From assembly GCF_000003815.2 (NCBI RefSeq), contig NC_049979.1, forward strand, positions 31,803,013 to 31,867,012: a stretch of 64,000 nucleotides of DNA. The letters are read 5' to 3'. This document shows, piece by piece, positions 23,228 to 35,292 of this stretch. This DNA comes from Branchiostoma floridae (lineage: Eukaryota > Chordata > Leptocardii > Amphioxiformes > Branchiostomatidae). Below the pieces are notes generated by a model, which saw only the letters and a program-made list of their open reading frames with translations, had not been told where the DNA came from and made no database searches. How positions within the stretch are numbered: the stretch's first letter is position 1; the number at the start of each line of letters is the position of its first letter. Position numbers and translations under genes: made by a program.

Positions 23228-23509
23228 ACCTTGAAGTGTCACATTTTAATCTTTCCGTTTTTATCATTTATATGTATTGTATACTTGTGGGTGTGTAGAT
23301 CCATATTTTTAAATTGTAGTATTAAGTGAAAATTGTGATAATTACAATTAAGCAGGACATGCCATTGCTTAGCACCAGCCTCTTTTGAACTTTGTATTTG
23401 TACGAGGCAATTTAGTCCCGGGACTACCACCTTGTACATGACTTTGTGCGTGTTTGTATGAATAAACCAGTTCTCTCTTCTCTCTCTCTCTCATATTCCT
23501 CAGCAAACT

Positions 23510-23800
23510 CTCCTGCATTAGAGTACCCTAGCCAATGTTGAAAATCGCGAACCAGAGCCCCCTCCCCCCATATTCAAAGCCAGACAGTCTGCGAAGAAGG
23601 CTAGAAATAAAGTCTCTACAACGTTTCTGATTACATTCTGACATGATATGTTTATTTATACCCTCTCTGATATCATTGAATTTTACGTTCTTTGATTCAT
23701 ACCTCCAGGATGATAGTCAATGTAATTGCACAATGATTATAACAGGTACATGTATGTAGTAAATATGGCGGCAGATTCTTAACTTGTGGGCAAGCCTAAT
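23510..23800. other. Transposon interior, no gene
   Basis: Right-hand interior of the 19849-24237 element between the nested LINE tail and the inverted arm. Nothing coding recognised. Confidence 0.4.
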
Positions 23801-24243
23801 GATTTTCTGGAACGCCACAAAACCCCAGCCTCGATAGCGGTCCACGATCCAGCCTCCAGGAAGTATATGTAGTAGTGGAGCGCCACAAACGACGCGCTGC
23901 TGACGGCAAGGTGGCTTTTCAGTTCAGACTGGGAAGGAGTTGTGAAATGCCACTTGGCAGAAAGGTGGCCCAGAATGTTTCATTGAGAATAGGCTATTTC
24001 ATGTTCGGTGGCGCAGCCGTTATTGTTACTTTCTGAACGATTTTCGTGTCGACTACGTGCAATTCGGGTTGACGGCGGCCATTGGGGGAAAAGCAAAAGG
24101 GCGGGGGAAAAGCGGAATTACACCGGGGGTAAAGAGGAAGGACGGGGGCACAGATGAAGTACAGCGGGGGGCAAGGGGAAGTCCGGGGGAAAAGATGAAC
24201 GGGTAGGGGGAAAAGCAGAAGGAGTTAGGTGGGGGTGATCTGT

Positions 24244-24840
24244 AGACGAAGGAAAACTTAGATTTTACAAAAACTTAAAAACAACATATGACATGGAAAA
24301 CTACTTGTACCATAATAATTATGATTACCGCTCAGCAATATGTAAGTTACAAATTAGTTCGCACCCGTTAGAAATAGAGAAAGGAAGATACAAAAAGCTA
24401 CCTGTTCAAGAAAGAATTTGTAAGCAGTGCACAGTGAATGCAGTTGAAAATAAAACACATTTTATTTGTGGATGCCCCCAATTCGAAGCCGAAAGAAAAA
24501 GGCTATTTGATAGAGTGACCGAAATCACACCAACATTTTCATTATTAAAAACGCCACAAAAGATTCTCTTCCTACTAACATCAAGGGATCAATCTATTAT
24601 AGAACACATGGGGCATTTCATTTTCAAATGTCTTCAAGAAAGAAGTCAAACCCTGTAATAGTTACGTAGACTTAGTACCCCATTATGTATCGTATGTATA
24701 TTCATCCACTTAATATTTGTATGTTAGAATTTAGTTTATCTACATGTATTCAGACCACATTTATTCATCTCATGTAATTAGTCATTCTTTTCTTGCAATT
24801 AGCCCAATGGGCATGAATTTGCAATAAACTTTATACTTTA
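24244..24840 (+). mobile_element. CR1/L2-like LINE, part 2 and 3'UTR
   Basis: Continues the frame of 18955-19848. Codes for the LINE C-terminal region (LQISSHPLEIEKGRYKKLP; Cys/His pattern CKQC..HFICGCP), stopping at 24658, then a 3'UTR ending 'gcatgaatttgcaataaac' at about 24830. Confidence 0.85.
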
Positions 24841-24859
24841 TATGCTCGTCAAGTTTTAT

Positions 24860-25290
24860 AATTCCTGAAAAGTTTATGTCATTAATATGACGTAATTATG
24901 AGGTCATTATTTTTTTGCTAAAATGGGGAATTCCCATAATACCTAAATATTTACACAAAAAGGTGCCAATAAAGGTTTCTTATTAAAATTTAGGGGTTTC
25001 AGTCAAACAATCATTCAGTTATATGCACTTGCTGTTACATTTTTGGAGCAAAACTTGAAGTTTTTTGAGAATACCCTTTTTTCACGGGTCCGTCTAATAC
25101 AATCAAATTGATGACGTCATAATTACGTCATATTACGTCACCGTAACGTCTTAGTTTTGTCAGGTATTATGTTTCTACCATTTTCATAAAATTTGGTGGC
25201 CGCACGACACGTCGTTGAAGAGTTATAGGACTTAGAAGTGGAGGGCCTCAACTACCCCCATCCATCGGTCCAGGGATAACCAAACAAGAA
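24860..25290 (+). mobile_element. TTAA MITE family A, left part of an interrupted copy
   Basis: Matches the right half of the complete family-A element at 52462-53255, including the block 'gacgtcataattacgtcata' and 'tataggacttagaagtggag'. It is interrupted near 25290 and its terminus reappears at about 28022-28036 (tctgaatagggttaa). Confidence 0.7.
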
Positions 25291-25602
25291 ATCTTTAAAA
25301 AAAAGCTGTGCCTTGCCGCGTGGTAGGAATATCGTCAGGAAAAAGTAGGTCGGCACTTCAAGCTGGCAAGGCAAAATGCCGTGCCTTGGCGTGCAGTAGG
25401 GATAATTTGCTTGTCTGCTAAATACGTATTATGGTAGCCAAAGCCTTGTATTGATCTGTTAATCTTGTTGCAAATATATGTAGGTGTCTTAAAATATGAC
25501 CTTGCATTTTCTGACCCTCGACAACTAATAAATATGAAATAATTAGACATTATTTCAAGGATATACAGTAACAATTTTAATTTATTTCATTTCTGTGAAA
25601 GG

Positions 25603-25805
25603 ACAGCTGAGTGGGTACTGTATGCTTAGTAGGAGTCCAGGTATTGTGGTCAGCTTAGTGGGAGCTGCATGCATGGCTGTAGTCCAGGTACTGTGGTCAG
25701 CTGAGTGGGTACTGCATGCACAGCAGGAGTCCAGGTACTGTGGTGAGCTGAGTGGGTACTGCCTGCACAATTTGAGGTACTGTGGTAAGTTGAGAGGGTA
25801 CTATA
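25603..25805 (+). repeat. About 47-bp tandem repeat, 4 units
   Basis: Diverged units built on 'gtccaggtactgtggtcagc' with gtgggtactgcatgcac. The ORFs on both strands here are repeat artefacts. Confidence 0.75.
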
Positions 25806-26255
25806 TCAGAGCACTCCCCAAATGATGGAATAAGGGAGGCCCTCCACTATACTCCAGTCCAGCTCCACTATACTACATTTGAAATCTAGTGTGTTTCTTC
25901 CCAATTTTCCTGATTAGTTTTGCTAATATTAATGAAAATTCACAGATTTTTGTGGTATCACTTTTCCAGTTGGCATTGTTTGCAAAAACTTGTGAATGGG
26001 CGATGATCAAAACAATAGTGGTTTTGACACTTCACAACAAAGGAGTCACAACACTATATTTTACTTGTAGTATTCGACACCATCTGTCATGCAAAATGAA
26101 CACATTTTCATGAAAGCGCAGCGCGTTGGTTTGGATTATTTTTGCCAGCCCTTCCAGTATACTAAAAGATTCTGGGGAGAACCCTGACTATTTTAATGAC
26201 TGCAGTTCAGGTATATGTACTATGGTAAGATTGAACAGTTTTTTTTACATAATTG

Positions 26256-28001
26256 ATGTAGTTCATCAGAGCAGCGTGCATTTGTGCTAATCACAATGCA
26301 GTCTGTACGGTGGCAGAGGTTGAACTTGTTGTATTGAGTGCGAATGCACAGTCTGCACGGTGGCAGGGGTTGGAAGATTGAGTGCAAAAGCACAGTCTGC
26401 ACGATGGCAAGGATTGGTAATAAGTGGCAGTGATTACACTTTGTCTACTTGATGGCGTATTTCATTCAATACACACTTTGGCTTTAACACGGCTCTGGTC
26501 TGTGCTGTGAAGAAATCTGCAATCGAAGACTGAAAGAGAAGGAAAACAATTTCTTGTGTCAACATTAAAACCAACTGAAAGAGCATATGTATATTTAACT
26601 GATAGAATACTAGTGGTTTCTAAACATATGACAAAGGAGGTTTAAATAGACCTTGACATGACTAAAGGGTAGCCAATTTCTTGGCATTCTTCAATTTGTT
26701 GGAGAGGATCTGCTCTCCACCGACAGCATAAATCTTTTTAAAAAATGGGACCAAAATGAAGGCAATACGATAGAAACAGTCCTGAGAAGACATTTAAAGA
26801 TGGCAAACGTTAGTTGGTAAGCAAGAAAGTAACACACGAATGTGCTCAATCGTGTGAAAATAGAACCTTGCATGTCCGAAAAGGATTGGGGAGGGGGGCT
26901 GTTTTGATTCACTTCGTCTTTTCGTGTTTATGAAATTATGTTCACGGCCGGACAAACCAGCGTCATTTATAATAATTTGTTAACCTACAATGTCAGGGAA
27001 ATACCACCCAGGTAACAAAAATGTCGCGGTGACCACGTGTGAGGTCAGACAAAGACTGGGGACTGGGTTGTCGTAAATTAATAAAAAATGACATCACTGA
27101 CATTTTTCCACGTAACAAAAATGTCCGACAAATTATGCACAAAGAAAATTGATCTTGCTACAGGCCTCACAAAAACACTGATAAAACAATGATTATTTTA
27201 GGAATCACTACGATAAAACTAGAAGTTTGACATATATAGTAGCTAGAATATTATCTTACATATTCCAAGGCGTTACATTTTATTTCTGAATTAGCGATAA
27301 CTTTGAAAGAAATGATGTAGAATGAAGACTAGGAAATGTAACAAAACACAAACCTGATGTAAGATTCGACTCACACTGGAGTTTCTTAGGCATGCGTTCT
27401 TAAATGCGGCGCATATAGAATATGCATTGCAAACAAACAGTTATTGCTTGCCGCAGGACTAGGGTTGATATTTGAAATATAACAAAATGATCTTAAATAT
27501 TATCTATTGCGACTTCTCGTGTGACGTTTTGAGCTGGCGCTCTCCTAAACTCACGTTAGCGTTTTGCTGCGGTCTCGGAAGGTCTCTCCAACGTTTTGAT
27601 GACGTCATGGCTACTTAAATATTCACATACAATTTATTAGCCTGATTTGGAAATTATTTCATCTTTATGAATAGCTAATGTAATTCTTGTTGCGAGATAA
27701 TGCACTTGATGTTATGTCACTCCAAATGAATTTGGAATGTTACCATACAAACGCTTCATTTATTCAATGTAACCAAATATTAAATGCTTTTAGAACCGAC
27801 CGCAAACAGAAACAAATACGTAAAATGGACGGTTTAAAATTCAACGGGGATGTACCATTGTCTGCCTAAGCCGTCAAACTTGTCCATGAGAAAGGCGATT
27901 TGGAAGGGCCTTTGAAAGGGTCTTTGGAAGAGCAAGGTTAACAGGTCCGTCCATTGATCCATGGAACCATGGAAGAAACCTGGCGTAAAGCCTTGCCGCC
28001 C
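26256..28001 (+). repeat. 1.65-kb dispersed direct repeat, copy B
   Basis: Near-identical to 1-1643 in the same orientation. It carries a 100-base segment (27026-27125) absent from copy A and flanked by gtaacaaaaatgtc at 27012-27025 and 27112-27125. This fits a deletion between short direct repeats in copy A, or a small duplication-type insertion here. Confidence 0.85.
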
Positions 28002-28021
28002 TCGGCAAGGCTTTACGCCAG
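27980..28021. repeat. Perfect 19-bp-arm hairpin
   Basis: Arm 27980-27998 (ctggcgtaaagccttgccg) is the exact inverse of 28003-28021, with a 4-base loop. Copy A has only the first arm. The hairpin abuts the family-A MITE terminus. Confidence 0.9.
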
Positions 28022-28036
28022 TCTGAATAGGGTTAA

Positions 28037-28597
28037 TGATTCCCGGGAATCTCTGCGGAACAAGTACACACTCTTTGAGTTAATAGAGTCTACCTTTTGT
28101 ACATATAAGATAAAGTAATACCTATTTTAAACCAAAAATTCAATGGCCTACCGCCTATGCTCAAACCAGCCAAGTTGAAAACTCTGTGTTGAAAACTATT
28201 CTCATGTGAAGCCAGGACCAATCTCATGTGAAGCCGGAACCACGATAGAACTGTGGTTCTAACTCACTTTTCACTGCTTCTCACTGCTGTCATCCCCTAT
28301 TGGTAACGCTCTTTCCGAATAGCATTGCCTACCCAGTCATTTTCATGTAGTTAGTGGAGATAGCCCCCGTGGCGGTTCATTGTTTCGAACAGGGTTTCGC
28401 GAACGAGTTCGAGCCCACTGCGAAACTGTTCTACTCCCGCCGGCCTTTGCGCGAACTATCCCCGTGATCTAGAACGACACAGCAGACCGAGCTCTTTCAA
28501 TCTATCAAGTTCAGCATGCTTGTAATTATTTGATTCAAAGCACTGAGTACACAGTACTGTTTTACTGTATAAAGTGTGTGTTGAGGAAATACGTACA
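28037..28597. other. Unannotated stretch
   Basis: No coding sequence recognised. A local duplication 'tctcatgtgaagccaggacc / tctcatgtgaagccggaacc' occurs at about 28200-28240. Confidence 0.35.
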
Positions 28598-28830
28598 AAT
28601 AAAGCAACAGCGATTTCGACAAAAACCCGATGACCTATCGCCGAAACTCACATTAGGCGAAAATCGATCGAACGACGAGTCTGCGAACTCTAAATTACAT
28701 GGAGGCATGACCCCTATGCCGACAAAGAAACGGCAAAGTTCCCCCTTACCGTCATCGTCATGCATTCTCGTAATTTAGAGCTCGCAGACTCGTCGTAAGA
28801 GTTTTTGTCAAAATTGCTGTTGCTTTTTAA
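28598..28830. repeat. Inverted-repeat (foldback) element of about 230 bp
   Basis: The arm near 28672-28698 (acgacgagtctgcgaactct and following bases) is inverted at 28770-28796. An outer pair (gcaacagcgatttcgac / ttgctgttgc) extends the palindrome to about 28602 and 28827. It can fold into a long imperfect hairpin. The two opposing ORFs over it are artefacts. Confidence 0.75.
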
Positions 28831-29215
28831 TAGTACATGCAAGAAATTGTCGATCTCATTGATAAAGCAAAAATGACATGTAAACTGTTCATTTTGGCGT
28901 TAAAAAACACACATTTTGGTTTATTTTATGTGCCCTGTCCTCAGTGGAGTCAACGTTGTGGAGTCTCATATTTCACACGACGACAGATTACCCTGTATGA
29001 TGACCGTTCACACTTAATGGGGTGCCAGGTACTTTCTAACCTGGCCCAGCAGCACCCCACCTAAAAAGTTTTCACAGCAGGCGGAGAGGGGGCAATTAGT
29101 GAACAATATTGAAAATCTGTGAAAATTAAGGTCAAAGTTGGTTGCTATGTGTTGCTAGGTGAGCCAACACCCACTTTGCTGGGGGTCCCTGGACATGACT
29201 TAACCACTGAGAGAC

Positions 29216-29518
29216 GAAAATGTAGCAACAAGTGCAGATAATAGAATTATAATGTTTATTACGACTTGCGTTGCTAATAGCAATATCACTGACGTCAAAA
29301 TGACGTCATAAAATGACGCCATGCACATCTAAGATACGAGTTTGGCTCCGCCATATTATATCCACCACCTTGAATTTTCAAAAATAATTTTTGGGAACAA
29401 ATAATTACAAAAGGCAATGGAAATAGACTAAATTCATTCATTTAGATGGTTTTTAATGAAAAAAAAATACCAGGTAGTTGCAAATTTTAAGGGACAATTA
29501 GCTTGTTATTCTTGATCA
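29216..29518 (-). mobile_element. TTAA MITE family A, left part of a split copy
   Basis: Reverse complement of about 52800-53060, including 'ctccgccatattatatccac' and 'aattagcttgttattcttga'. Interrupted at 29518/29519 by a 3.98-kb insertion; the rest of the MITE follows at 33498-33860. Confidence 0.75.
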
Positions 29519-32500
29519 CCCTTGCCAAACTGGTCTGGAATGCCGCTTTAAGGCCAGAAACATTATACCAGCATTAAAGCCAGCATAAGGCACTTTGCCA
29601 TGGTGATTTCGCGCCTATTATAGCTGTCCATGTACCCCTCCCTCAACTGTCAGCCAGGCAGAGTCTTGAGCCAATTAGTGAACATTACAAGAGCATTAAT
29701 GCTCTCTGCCACAGCTATTAGTCACAGTTGACCCTTATATTAACAAGTGGTACATGGGTTAATCCCCAGCCACCTTAGCATTGTTTTCCTGTTGGAAACT
29801 AGATAGTGACTACAAAGGCCCAGGGTCTCTGACAATGGGATTGGGAGAAAGGAAAGTAGTTTGCAGTAATCATGCACTTGTTTACATGCAATGTATGTTT
29901 TCCTTGTAGTAATGCTTGGCAAGTTTGGTCTTAGGAACAACTTACTACAATGGTCCTCTTACAAACCCCAGGAGTCTGCAGGTTTGAAATGGAGTCAGTA
30001 GCAGCCTGCAGCTGGCATGGGTTTGTTTACATTATGGTTGATAGTTCAACGTGGGTTACAAGATGAAAAAAAATGTTTATTGTTATACCTCTTTGAATTG
30101 TCGAAGCAAACATGCATGTCAGGGATTTTAACTATATATGTATACAGTATAGACTAGCTTGATAGTGTTTAGTGTCAGATAAATTATAATTAATTCATTC
30201 CTTTCAATGGTTTCCTCAGACAGGAACCACTATTGTGCCCCAGGAACCACTATAATTGTAACTTCCTTTAACCCTTAACTGGAAATTCAGGAAAATCTAT
30301 TTGGTTTCAGCCCACTTACTTCTAAAGTAGATTTCACTACTGAGTGTAAAGAGGGCAAACAGTTGCCTTTGTCCAGCACACTTCTTCTTAGATTGACTAT
30401 AGTTCAGACATATATGCTAGTGGCTGTACTAGGCCAGTCACATGACTCAGCCCTAGGTATGTCACATGATACCCTCCAAGATTCTGGGCCAGGCCAGGCT
30501 ATATACAAGTAACAGAGCAGGGGGGCTAGGTACGTAGAAAGGGGTTTCATGCAGCCTGTATATGGGCTTTTAATAGCTACAGCTATTAGGTACAGGTATG
30601 GCAAGGTTTGACTAGGTATGTAGAATACAGAAAAAAGAAACAAGCATCATTGACACAGATAGCTACACTGACCCACATCTGTCACCATTGGTGTCTGGAC
30701 TTGAGGATCTCCCTAATTCCCTAATTACATGGCTCATCTGGCAGAACTAACTTAAACAAACACAGGATACTTCTCCACTACAGGAGGTCATGTCTGTATA
30801 CTTAGCTGATCATTCCTGGTGCTTCTATGAATTGCAATGAGTGGAGAAGTTTTTTTGTCTTCAATATTACTAATATTAGTTGTGGTTCCATTTTGCATGT
30901 GCTTTCTGAAATCTTACATTGCAAGTGTAGGGAAGACACAATTGCATCTTCTATAAGACAATTCCTGAGAGCTGCACACAGGCATACAATGTATGTTGAA
31001 GTGCTCTATTGATCAATAGTCCTTCATTTACTTAGACTACTAAAACTATTGTTGAAATGAGTCCTCTTTAGTTTACTTAACTGTCACATTGAGTAGGACT
31101 ACAATTCCCACAACTCTGTTTTTTTTTTATACTGACATTGACAATGGCCCACAGATCCCTTCATCTATGTCCAGTATCTGAACAACAGCAAGAGAGACTC
31201 TAGTTTTGACTTTTGGAAGAGATGGGACTAGTTCCTACCTAAAGCCAAGCCTATTAAAAGAGCTTTCAGTGTTTGTTTTAGAAGAACTTCAGTAAGGAGC
31301 CATCGCTACTTGGGACACAACAGCCAGTGAAAGGCCTATGTGCATGTAGTTCCTGGTAATCAATCACTCTAGGAGAAGAGCCTGGCTGCAGCTGGGCAGA
31401 AGGTCTTCTGGCCTTATCTGTGGGGCTAACTTTGTGTAGCATATCAATTATCCACGCACTGCATGCAAGGGGCCAAGCATCATGTACCCCTTTGACACAG
31501 CCCTGTTTTTCTCTTCTTCAGTTTTCAACTTGTATACTTGTAAGCTGTCTTTTTCTTAAGTTGAATATAAAGTTACCTATTCATAACAGACCAATCCATA
31601 TAAAAGTGAAGTTGAGACATAACCAAGTCCTTATTGGAGGAGCTTACAAGTGGAGTACCCTGACAGACCACCTGACATGGTCTAACAAGTAACAGGTCAC
31701 CTGACTTTCTTACTCCTGACCACCATCTAACCACCACTGGCCAACCAAGCTCCCACACCACCATTCCACTTGTACTTGGGCCCACAAAACATGATAAAAT
31801 GCACTGTTCATGTTGGTAGCACATTGATGAAAATTATGACATTTCAGTTATCAGCTGAATGAATACTTCAAGCACAGATGAACTCTAAACAGCTGTGTCA
31901 ATTTCAAATCTAACAAAGCATATTAGCATGAAAAGTGTCTTAAATCTATTCAAAGTCAAACCGACAGTTTTTATGAACAGCATAAATTACAAAATTGTGA
32001 ATCAATACACTTTGAAAAGGTTATCGTAACATGAAACTCAGAGATTGACACATGTCATTATGCTGTCAGAGATGAATGAAATTTTCATTTTCTCGTAGTA
32101 AATAGATATATCGTACGGTAATCACTGCTACATTTTACATGAACATGTGCACTGTACAACTGATTTTACAGGTACAGGACCAGTATAACGCATTATGTGC
32201 TGTCAGAATGGATATAGGTAGTACCGGAAAAATTTCAACAGAGTAGCCTATTCTGTCTTTGTTTATTTAGACTTATGCCATCATTCTAAACCTAATCACC
32301 ATCTTCAGCCAATGGCATTCAACTTCATATCATGTGGTACTTTCTTGAGGGTCTGCATGCTCTTTTCCGTTAGGCGTAGGCAGCCTATTTTATTTCCCGT
32401 AACTCGTAGGGAAAACCATCTTATCTACGTAATTCATAGCGAGGCGACCAAATTTAGCGTAATTGACTTCCTTGATTTAGTTTAATACGTAGGGGGTCCT

Positions 32501-33497
32501 TCTGAATTCAGCGTAAATCGTTGTCGGGACCCCCCATGTAGACCCTCTTTCTTTAATGCCCAGCCAGACAATGTTTTTGTATTTTTCAAGTGCTAACTTT
32601 TTATATAATTTAGTGGTTAAAATAGATGTACATTTTATAAGTCTAAAGACAAGCTTACATGTGAGTGTAAGTACATAATGATAGTGTGCATCACTGTTTC
32701 ATTTGGTCTGACTTGATTTTGTTCTCAAAGAGACTTGCTTTTGCTTTTCTCCACATTTGCCGGGCAGCTTGTGTCACAGCAGGACATATGGTTGACCTTT
32801 TAGTGACCAGTGCACTGATAGGCAATCCCCTGATGGAGTCCCAGGGAAACATCCACAAACTCTCTACCCAATGATACATTTTAGATGGCCCTCATACATG
32901 TAACTTCATGAGAAACATTTTGTTAACTTATCAGGGTTTTGTGTCTGACTCATTTCTTAGTTCAAATTCAAAGTTATGTTAAGACATGGCAGTCACTTCT
33001 TGAAAACAGCAAAAATGTTCATGGCATTCTTCCTAGATTCTTTCTTGGCACAGTCTGATGGCAGGTATTGTAGAACACAACCTCCCTCCCTCATTGTGCC
33101 ATTAATTCTGGCCTAGCAGAAGGTTATTTTGCCTAAATCACATAGTTTCATTGTCTTTGAAGAGAAGTAGAAGTAGAAGTAGGACCTGGAGAAATGTCCT
33201 GGAAACAGATCCCGTTTCAGGCACATGTGTTTTGGAAGGGTGGCAAGACAAGTACTCCTGAGGCATAATGTGGCGTGACCACCCCCACTAGCTAGCTGTC
33301 AGGGGTGGGGTACTGGCCTCTCCTGCACTCAGGGAAAGACTCAGATGATAAGTGATGATTAATGGGCCCAGCCTCAACTCGGCATTAATGCAATGTCCAG
33401 TGGGAAACAACTTAGTGCGCGGTTAAGGCTGAAAATGCTCTGTCTCTGAGCGTATAATGCGGCCTTAAAGCGGCATTCCAGACCAGTTTGGCAAGGG
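29519..33497. mobile_element. 3.98-kb DNA transposon-like insertion with 37-bp perfect inverted ends
   Basis: The ends 29519-29555 and 33461-33497 are exact inverted copies, beginning cccttgccaaactggtctgg. The element splits a family-A MITE whose sequence resumes on the other side. The interior has no ORF above about 90 codons and no recognised transposase domain, so it is non-autonomous or fully decayed. No target duplication is visible, perhaps because the flanks have diverged. Confidence 0.75.
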
Positions 33498-33860
33498 CTG
33501 GCCATACGAATCGCCATCTTGTATTTTGGGCTGATGATGTCATGATATTAGCATAATTTATGCATATATAATTATGAACGCAATGTTAAATAACATAATA
33601 TTTTAATTATGTAACAAAATAGCAGTAACATTGTTAGAACCCAAAATAGTGGTTTGTGGCAAAACTGCCTGTCAACAAACGGTTGCCACGGCAACACGAA
33701 AAAATGGAAAATTTGTGAAACTTCGTAAAATTGTTGAAAACAATATTTTAGGAAAACTTACTAAATTTGGTGGCTTTAGCGTAAGGTCTGGCTTTATAGG
33801 ACATGAAAGTGGGCGCAGGCCTTAAAAGCCCCCCCCCCCCCCGCGTCTGAATAGGGTTAA
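33498..33860 (-). mobile_element. TTAA MITE family A, right part of a split copy
   Basis: Resumes the family-A match at 'cgccatcttgtattttgggc' and ends 'gcgtctgaatagggttaa' with TTAA at 33857-33860. A C-tract lies just inside the terminus, as in the other copies. Confidence 0.8.
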
Positions 33861-34029
33861 GGCATTTGACCGTTCTCGAAACGTCGTGGTTCCGCGGGGT
33901 CAACTGCGGTCACTAAATGGTTCGAATTACATGTTCGGTTCCATCGCCCTGTTAACCTTGCGAGGCGCCCTTTTCACTCCCCAGCGATCTCCATGGAATC
34001 ACAGGCAGCAAGTTCCCAGAGTATCTATC

Positions 34030-34720
34030 TCGATTTAAAAAAAAAAAAATTAAGGTTAAGTTTTTGGTGTGTCTGTCAGTCTATTTGTTGTCAACATAAC
34101 TCCAGAACCTCAGGGCGGATTGTAATGGTATTTGATGTGGGTTGGTGCTGCACAGAAGAAAATCAGGGTTGATTTTAGCCCCCTGGTGTGTGACCTTGGT
34201 ACTGCAAAATAACTTAATTAACTTGATTTTTGACGTCTCTGTATAATGTCTGTATAATATTTTTGATTGGTTGTAAAAATTGTATTTTTGAAAATTAAAG
34301 TTAACGGGCACAACTCGTATTTTGAGAATGTCTGACGTCATAATGACGCCATATTTAGTCAAAATAAATATCTCATAATACCTATTTTTTTTGCATCTAC
34401 ATCACTCTCTTAAAATTTGGCTGTCTTTTGATAAGTCGTTTAAAAATACAGGAGTAAATAGAGAAAGGACTCAAAAGCGAACTCCCGACCAGAAAGTAAT
34501 ATCTTTTAATCACAGTAAAAACAGAATATGTTGCATCATTGGGTATAAAGTTACATCTTTACTCTCAATACTACGTATGTTTATAGTACAAACTACATTT
34601 ACAAATACACCATGATGAATCTAAATTCCACATACTACATACATTATTTAATATAGACTCTGCCTTCACCCCAGTAGACAGACTGTGATGATTATGTTTC
34701 AATAAAGTATAATTTACATC
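34030..34720. repeat. Decayed dispersed repeat
   Basis: The part from 34060 to 34220 (gtctgtcagtc...ctccagaacctcagggcgga...gtgggttggtgctg) resembles the segment at 47750-47900 (gtctgtctgtg...ctcaagaacggctggatgga...gttggtgggttgtg) in order and spacing. The stretch ends with aataaag near 34703. Probably an old retroelement 3' region; the type was not identified. Confidence 0.4.
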
Positions 34721-35292
34721 ATCGTATAGCCTGCAGGCGCCGAGGACTAATCAGAAGGCCTTGTTACTTGCTGGTTATAACGCCGTGACACATAGATTCC
34801 GGCCAGCCCGGTGTATATCGCTCATTTTGATTGGTCAGAATTTTATAAGAAGGAGCAATACACACAGTACTCTAACCAATCAGAATTAGAGATACATGAG
34901 CAAGAAGGTAAAGACAGATCTCGGAGGGAGAAATGATCATGAATACACTATAGTACAATTTTCAAAAGGTCTTGACATACCAAGACTGCATTGTTTCGAA
35001 TGTTTGCTCTAGAAATTTTGTATTCAATTGCAATATGTAATATCCCTATGTACAAAAGGATAATTGTGAATCTTAAGACATTCTACAAATGACTTCACAC
35101 GCATAGTAGCTAAGGAGTCTATACGTCAGACGGGAGTTTGTGTTGGCTATATGATAATAATTATATATGATAAGGACCCGCCTGTTCCTCGTTGTGATGG
35201 TGTGATACCGCCTGGCCCTTTTCTATAAGTGTTCACTGCTCTGCGAGGCAATCAGAATCCGCGATCGATTGCGCAACGACACCGATGGTGGT
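34721..35292. other. Unannotated stretch
   Basis: Two CCAAT motifs in opposite orientation (attggtcag near 34840 and accaatcag near 34876) are the only notable signals. No exon recognised. Confidence 0.3.

Larger units (their letters stand above)
20600..23500 (+). mobile_element. Nested CR1-like LINE, nearly intact
   Basis: A plus-strand LINE sits inside the 19849-24237 transposon. It carries a partial endonuclease (20609-21115), then a 680-codon open frame with reverse transcriptase (21185-23227), a short 3'UTR and a CT-rich simple tail (about 23474-23493, after aataaa at 23460). Only one frame break, near 21110-21180, is evident. This suggests it is the youngest layer of this nest. Confidence 0.85.
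19849..24237. mobile_element. 4.39-kb DNA transposon with long inverted ends and 6-bp target duplication
   Basis: Target duplication ATCTGT at 19843-19848 and 24238-24243. The ends start CACCCCCACCTAACTCCTTC and are inverted copies for several hundred bases (about 19849-20090 against about 23800-24237). The left arm lacks about 180 bases present in the right arm. The outer right arm is a run of loosely repeated gggggaaaag-type motifs. The only protein-coding content is a nested LINE (about 20590-23490), so this copy is non-autonomous. I cannot name the superfamily. The precision is shown by the interrupted LINE frame, which is continuous across the site once the element and one ATCTGT are discounted. 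Confidence 0.88.
25291..28021. mobile_element. 2.7-kb insertion in family-A MITE, containing repeat copy B
   Basis: The MITE sequence breaks near 25290 and resumes at 28022. The insert contains a 47-bp tandem repeat, unassigned sequence and copy B of the 1.65-kb direct repeat. It ends with a perfect 19-base-arm hairpin. A related gccttgccg string lies near its left end (about 25312-25320), which hints at short inverted ends. No target duplication could be identified. Confidence 0.5.

Noticed and set aside
19849-24237. Assignment of the 4.39-kb transposon as a Polinton/Maverick on the basis of its 6-bp target duplication
   Set aside because: The termini are not of the Polinton type, and no polymerase, integrase or packaging genes are present.
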